Origin: an uncultured Ruminococcus sp.
GTDB lineage: Bacteria > Bacillota > Clostridia > Oscillospirales > Ruminococcaceae
Direction of reading: 5' to 3'
NCBI GenBank assembly: GCA_900553675.1
Contig: USEH01000081.1
Coordinates: forward strand, 1-9,525
DNA length: 9,525 bases
Below the pieces are notes generated by a model. The model was given only the letters and a program-made list of their open reading frames with translations. It was not told the DNA's origin and ran no database searches. The position numbers and the translations under genes are program-made. Of the stretch, positions 5,785 through 9,525 are shown one piece after another. Position 1 is the first letter of the stretch, and the number at the start of each line of letters is the position of its first letter.

Positions 5785-6414
5785 GTGGTGGCGCTGTGCC
5801 TGTGGGCGGACGACAATCCGTCTGAGCGCACCGGCTTTATCGGCAAGGCGTTTGACATCAACGAGTCGCGGCTTAAACGTGAGGAGCTTGAGCATCAGGC
5901 AACCCACGACACCCTTACCGGTCTGTTAAACAGCACCAGTGCCAAGGAGCATATATCAAAGCTGTTAAAAGAAAATCCCGAAAGCAAATATGTTATGGCG
6001 TTCTTCGATTTAGATACCTTTAAGTCCATCAACGACACCTACGGTCATATGTTCGGAGACAGAATACTTAGGCAGGCTGCGGATTCGCTTAAGGAAAGTG
6101 CCGGCAAAAACGCAGTCGTCGCGCGGATGGGCGGAGATGAGTTTATGGTCCTTCTTGAAAATCCGGAGGACAAGGTTAATGCGATAGAACGCATCTTCAA
6201 TTCGGTAAAGGGCTGCTACGACGGCATTCGGGTTAACATAAGCATGGGCATTGCCGAAACAAGCGCCGACTGCCACGACTACCGCTCGCTGTTCCACGCC
6301 GCCGACGAGGCTTTGTACTTTGCAAAGCGTCTGGGCAAAAACCGCTATTCATTCTATAACGATTCAATGCAGGGAACTCTTGTTTCGATGTTCCGTGATG
6401 AAAAGGATACATAA
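5785..6414 (+). CDS. GGDEF diguanylate cyclase fragment (third fragment of the interrupted regulator)
   Basis: In-frame continuation after the second stop, here from a GTG codon, 209 codons; conserved PAS-like sequence lies upstream from 5599, and no clear ribosome binding site supports the GTG. The GGDEF domain would condense two GTP into c-di-GMP. It keeps HDTLTGLLN, FFDLDTFKSINDTYGHMFGD, ARMGGDEF (GGDEF at 6130-6144) and ISMGIAE, so the active half-site looks intact. The RxxD inhibitory site expected nine residues before GGDEF reads GKNA, so product inhibition through that site is probably absent. If any re-initiation occurred, this piece could act as a cyclase without its receiver control. 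More likely it is untranslated remnant. Confidence 0.45.
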   Translation: MVALCLWADDNPSERTGFIGKAFDINESRLKREELEHQATHDTLTGLLNSTSAKEHISKLLKENPESKYVMAFFDLDTFKSINDTYGHMFGDRILRQAADSLKESAGKNAVVARMGGDEFMVLLENPEDKVNAIERIFNSVKGCYDGIRVNISMGIAETSADCHDYRSLFHAADEALYFAKRLGKNRYSFYNDSMQGTLVSMFRDEKDT

Positions 6415-6425
6415 GGAGGATTAAT

Positions 6426-6790
6426 ATGACATTGCAGGAATGCTACGAAGCCATTGGCGGAGACTATCAGGACGTTATCTCCAGACTGCGGAGCGACCGG
6501 TTGGTGCAGAAATTTGTACTTAAATTTCTGGACGACAGCAGCTTTGATCTGTTTGCAGCTCGATGGAAAGCAAAAACTACGACGAGGCTTTCCGCGCCGT
6601 ACACACAATAAAGGGCATATGCCAGAATTTGGGATTTAAGCGTCTGCAAAAATCCAGCTCGGAGATGTCCGACGCTCTGCGCCACGGATGGACGCCGGAG
6701 GCTGACGCTCTCACGCCCGTTTTTAAGGAGGATTACACGCTGACAGCCAACGCAATCCGCGACTTCCGAAAGGAATGCGGGGGCGAGTGA
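6426..6790 (+). pseudogene. Hpt phosphotransfer protein gene with a one-base frameshift
   Basis: A histidine phosphotransfer protein would pass phosphate between the hybrid kinase receivers and the REC domain of the first gene. The gene starts with ATG after an excellent AAGGAGGA site (6413-6420) overlapping the previous stop. The first frame reads MTLQECYEAIGGDYQDVISR and continues normally to DDSSFDLFAA, then goes off into RWKAKTTT and stops at 6611. The rest of the Hpt helix bundle continues in another frame from 6563 (MESKNYDEAFRAVHTIKGIC) to TGA at 6788-6790, with the phospho-accepting His codon at 6602-6604 in HTIKG. One base lost around 6557-6563 explains the break; the restored protein would be about 121 residues, normal for Hpt. 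The upstream fragment lacks the His, so the product should be inactive. No slippery heptamer is visible that would suggest programmed frameshifting. Confidence 0.82.
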
Positions 6791-6791
6791 T

Positions 6792-9356
6792 ATGCGGGAA
6801 AAGGTAAAAATCGCGCATTTTCTGAGGGCAAGCCTTATAGTTGTTTGCGTTGTCTGCATTGCTGTTTTTACGATTCTGCCGATCTTCTCCAAATATCAGA
6901 GCGAAAAGACCATAAGCCATGTTGGAAGCATCTACATGGAAAGCATGAACGAAAGAATATCCATGCACTTTTCCACCATGCTCGACCTGCGTATGACCCA
7001 GCTGAACACTCTTGCCGAAACCATACCTGGTGATGCCACCAAAGACAGTGCCGAGGTGAGGGAATGGCTTGAATACAACGGCAAGCTTCGCGGAATGGAG
7101 GCTGTTGCCTACTACTTCGACGACGGAAGCTATGAGATAATTTACGGCACACCGGTAACGCCGGCGAATCCCGAGACGTTTTACAAAGCGGTAAGCTCGA
7201 ATGAGAATACCGTGTCAATAGGAATCGATCCCGACGGCAATCAGTCCGCCACCATCGGCATTCCCTTTGAAATACAGCTTGAAGACGGAAGAAAAAGCAT
7301 AGCCATTGCCGGCAGAATGCCGATTGATTACATAAGCGAAACCCTGTCGCTCGACGACGAGGACGCTTTGCTTTATTCCTTTGTTATCCGCATGGACGGA
7401 AGCTTTGTAATCCGCTCTGCCGGAGCTTACAGAGATAACTACTTCGACCGCGCAAGGGCTCTTTACGAAAGCGTAAACGGCAAAAAGGACGTTGAGCAGT
7501 TTATAACCGAGCTTAAAGCCGCAATGGAAGCCGACTCCGACTATTCCGCAATGTTCGTTATGGATGGCATACGGAATCAGATGTACTGCTCCAGCCTTCC
7601 GTATTCAGAGTGGTATCTGATTACCATTATGCCTTACGGAACGCTGAACGAGGTTGTAAAGGCTCAGAGCGAGCAGTCGCTGACAATGTTTATAATAGGC
7701 TGCGGCATTATCCTTTTGGTTCTGATTGTGATATTTGTGCGCTACTTTGCTCTTAACAACAAGCAGATACGCGAGCTTGAGGAAGCGCGCCAGCAGGCTG
7801 TTCAGGCAAACAAGTCGAAGAGCGAATTCCTTTCAAACATGAGCCACGACATCCGCACGCCGATGAACGCAATCGTTGGCATGACGGCAATTGCTCAGGC
7901 AAATATTGACAATACAAAGAGAGTTCAGGACTGCCTTAAAAAGATAGCCACGTCAAGCAGACATCTTTTAGGACTTATCAACGACGTTTTAGATATGTCC
8001 AAAATTGAAAGCGGCAAGATGATTCTTAATGTCGAGCTGGTATCGCTTAAGGAGATAATGGAAAGCATTGTAAGCATAGTCCAGCCGCAGGTAAGAGCCA
8101 AGCAGCAGAAGTTTGACGTGATTATCCACGATATTACCTCGGAAAACGTTTTGTGCGACAGCGTCCGCTTTAATCAGATACTGTTAAATCTGCTTTCAAA
8201 CGCCATAAAGTTCACGCCGGAGGGCGGAGCGATTGAGATGTCTCTGCACGAAAAGCCTTCCGAAAAGGGAGACGACTACGTTAAGATACTTCTTAAGGTC
8301 AAGGACACCGGCATTGGCATGACCGAGGAGTTTTTAAAGCACATTTTCGACTCCTTCACCCGCGAGGATAACAAGCGCGTAAGAAAAACCGAAGGTACCG
8401 GCTTGGGCATGACGATAACAAAATATATCGTCGACGCTATGGGCGGAACCATCGACATAAAGAGCGAGCCGGGCGTAGGCACCGAATTTAACATCGCCCT
8501 TGACTTTGAAAGATCCGGCGAGCAGGAGGAAATGATTCTTCCGCCGTTTACCATGCTGGTTGTTGATGACGATTCGCAGCTCTGCAAGAGTACCACCGAA
8601 TCGCTTAAATCAATAGGAATAAGCGCGGAATGGGCGCTCGACGGCGAAACTGCCATCAGCATGGCAACTCATCATCACACCGCGCACAGCGACTATCACA
8701 TGATTCTTTTAGACTGGAAGCTTCCTGGAATGGACGGCATTGAAACCGCCAGAAGGTTGCGCAGACAGCTTGGCAACGACGTTCCCATCCTTCTTATCTC
8801 CGCCTATGATTGCAGTGAGATAGAGGAGGAAGCGCGCGAGGCGGGAATAAGCGGATTCCTTTCAAAGCCGCTGTTTAAATCGACTCTGTATTACGGTCTG
8901 AAGCCGTTTATAGACATTCCCGACAAGCCTGCTGACAGCCAGGGCAAGGATGATGACGGCGTAAGCTTCTCCGGCAAGCGCGTGCTTTTAGCCGAGGATA
9001 ACGACCTCAACTGGGAGATTGCAAGAGAGCTTTTGCAGGACATCGGTTTAGAGCTTGACTGGGCAGAAAACGGTCAGATATGCATAGACAAATTCACCGC
9101 TTCGCCGGTGGGATATTACGACGCTGTTCTGATGGACATCCGTATGCCCTTTAAGGACGGCTACGAAGCCACCGACGCCATAAGGCATATGCAGCGCGCA
9201 GACGCCAATCTGCCGATAATAGCAATGACAGCAGACGCCTTTGCCGAGGATGTCAAGAGGTGCTTAGAACACGGCATGAACGCCCATGTGGCTAAGCCGA
9301 TAGACGTTAAAGAAGTAGCAAAGCTGCTGACAAAGTTCTTTAACGAAAGAAAATAA
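6792..9356 (+). CDS. Membrane hybrid histidine kinase with extracellular sensor and two receiver domains
   Basis: Intact 854-residue sensor kinase that would start the phosphorelay at the cytoplasmic membrane. Visible layout: TM1 at about 13-32; an extracellular sensor of about 260 residues, probably Cache-like by its placement between two TMs and its sequence style; TM2 at about 297-318; a short helical linker; HisKA with NMSHDIRTPMNAIVGM (His352); HATPase_c with the N box (Asn470 in LLSNAIKFTPEGG), G1 DTGIGM (Asp505) and G2 GTGLGM; REC1 from about 588 with VVDDD, acceptor Asp641 (LLDWKLPGMDG) and Lys in LSKPL; REC2 from about 730 with LAEDND, acceptor Asp782 (LMDIRMP) and Lys in VAKPID. All catalytic residues are present. 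The ATG lies one base after the TGA of the Hpt gene, indicating translational coupling. The kinase outlives its damaged Hpt and output partners, so it may signal to partners elsewhere or be next to decay. The ligand cannot be inferred. Confidence 0.93.
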   Translation: MREKVKIAHFLRASLIVVCVVCIAVFTILPIFSKYQSEKTISHVGSIYMESMNERISMHFSTMLDLRMTQLNTLAETIPGDATKDSAEVREWLEYNGKLRGMEAVAYYFDDGSYEIIYGTPVTPANPETFYKAVSSNENTVSIGIDPDGNQSATIGIPFEIQLEDGRKSIAIAGRMPIDYISETLSLDDEDALLYSFVIRMDGSFVIRSAGAYRDNYFDRARALYESVNGKKDVEQFITELKAAMEADSDYSAMFVMDGIRNQMYCSSLPYSEWYLITIMPYGTLNEVVKAQSEQSLTMFIIGCGIILLVLIVIFVRYFALNNKQIRELEEARQQAVQANKSKSEFLSNMSHDIRTPMNAIVGMTAIAQANIDNTKRVQDCLKKIATSSRHLLGLINDVLDMSKIESGKMILNVELVSLKEIMESIVSIVQPQVRAKQQKFDVIIHDITSENVLCDSVRFNQILLNLLSNAIKFTPEGGAIEMSLHEKPSEKGDDYVKILLKVKDTGIGMTEEFLKHIFDSFTREDNKRVRKTEGTGLGMTITKYIVDAMGGTIDIKSEPGVGTEFNIALDFERSGEQEEMILPPFTMLVVDDDSQLCKSTTESLKSIGISAEWALDGETAISMATHHHTAHSDYHMILLDWKLPGMDGIETARRLRRQLGNDVPILLISAYDCSEIEEEAREAGISGFLSKPLFKSTLYYGLKPFIDIPDKPADSQGKDDDGVSFSGKRVLLAEDNDLNWEIARELLQDIGLELDWAENGQICIDKFTASPVGYYDAVLMDIRMPFKDGYEATDAIRHMQRADANLPIIAMTADAFAEDVKRCLEHGMNAHVAKPIDVKEVAKLLTKFFNERK

Positions 9357-9374
9357 ATCCAAACAATAAAAAAC

Positions 9375-9421
9375 AACCGTTCCCCAAACGCGAACATAAT
9401 CGCCTTGGGGGACGGTTTTTG
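9375..9421. terminator. Rho-independent terminator after the kinase gene, bidirectional
   Basis: AACCGTTCCCCAA (9375-9387) pairs with TTGGGGGACGGTT (9405-9417), 13 base pairs with one mismatch or wobble, around a 17-nt loop. TTTTTG follows on the + strand, and an A-run before the stem (AAAAAAC) gives a T-run on the - strand, so it could also end a gene converging from the right. It lies about 18 bases after the kinase stop codon. Confidence 0.88.
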
Positions 9422-9525
9422 TATATTAGCAGTGCTAACAACTATATCAATCTCGCAGCTTCGCACTCACTCCCCACCCCTTAAACCATGTGGACTCGCT
9501 GGAGCACCAAAAAACATATTGTCTA

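Larger units (their letters stand above)
4345..6414 (+). pseudogene. Response regulator with REC, HD-GYP, PAS-like and GGDEF domains, interrupted by two in-frame stops
   Basis: Read through, this is one 689-codon frame encoding a receiver-controlled c-di-GMP enzyme with both a phosphodiesterase (HD-GYP) and a cyclase (GGDEF) domain. In order: REC (about 10-125; acidic pair Asp15/16, phospho-acceptor Asp60), a helical linker, HD-GYP (about 155-360; HDIG at 211-214, HHERYDGRGYP at 270-280, LADVYDAL), a PAS-like part (about 405-510) and GGDEF (about 515-680; DTLTGLLN, FFDLDTFKSIND, GGDEF at 596-600). The frame is broken by TAA at codon 215 (4987-4989), where HDIGK needs Lys (AAA to TAA is one change), and by TAG at codon 418 (5596-5598). 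No indel is needed and domain motifs elsewhere are intact, so the inactivation looks recent. Readthrough is possible but unsupported. The stop overlaps the strong ribosome binding site of the Hpt gene, indicating operon coupling. Confidence 0.85.

Noticed and set aside
4345..6414. Alternative genetic code or stop-codon suppression as the explanation of the two in-frame stops
   Set aside because: The two stops differ (TAA and TAG), TAA and TGA are normal terminators of neighbouring genes, and the adjacent Hpt gene has a frameshift that recoding of stops would not repair.
9424..9440. TTAGCAGTGCTAA inverted repeat resembling half-sites of the CIRCE heat-shock operator
   Set aside because: CIRCE needs TTAGCACTC and GAGTGCTAA separated by nine bases. 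Here the arms are six bases around a single G and no heat-shock gene follows.
9495..9517. GGAGCACCA resembling the 3' end of a tRNA
   Set aside because: No TTCRA T-loop or matching acceptor strand is present in the preceding 80 bases.
9447..9525. Open - strand frame from the right edge to a stop at 9447-9449 (ends AKLRD), perhaps the 3' end of a converging gene
   Set aside because: Only 26 codons are visible, another - strand frame is also partly open, and no family is recognisable. The bidirectional terminator makes a converging gene possible but not supportable.

Overview
The window looks like chromosomal DNA from an anaerobic Gram-positive Clostridia bacterium, probably of the Oscillospiraceae/Ruminococcaceae type. 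This is inferred from moderate GC, strong AAGGAGG-type ribosome binding sites, two lipoproteins with lipobox signal peptides, and a REC/HD-GYP/GGDEF plus Hpt plus hybrid-kinase cluster typical of gut Clostridia. A species cannot be named from the sequence alone. All convincing genes are on the + strand.

Left part (1-4063). The window opens inside argS (arginyl-tRNA synthetase, 5' end missing). Just after its stop come a perfect 14-bp hairpin and a separate perfect 40-bp palindrome centred on GGCGCGCC. A plausible promoter then precedes a PpiC/parvulin-type foldase lipoprotein (1700-2839). After a short terminator-like hairpin comes a second lipoprotein with a serine beta-lactamase/PBP-like hydrolase domain (TTG start, 2911-4023), closed by a clear rho-independent terminator.

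Right part (4064-9525). A perfect consensus sigma-A promoter (TTGACA, 17 nt, TATAAT) drives a transcript with a leader of about 220 nt and three signalling genes. The first reads as REC, HD-GYP, PAS-like and GGDEF domains in one frame (4345-6414), but has two in-frame stops: TAA exactly where HDIGK should have its Lys, and TAG between the HD-GYP and PAS-like parts. The second is an Hpt phosphotransfer gene (6426-6790) broken by a one-base frameshift upstream of its active His. The third is an intact 854-residue membrane hybrid histidine kinase with two receiver domains (6792-9356), followed by a terminator.

The cluster reads as a phosphorelay (kinase and receivers, Hpt, REC-controlled c-di-GMP enzyme) whose intermediate and output genes are damaged while promoter, operon structure and sensor kinase remain intact. 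This is either recent decay of a c-di-GMP pathway or, less likely, recoding. It is the most interesting point in the window.
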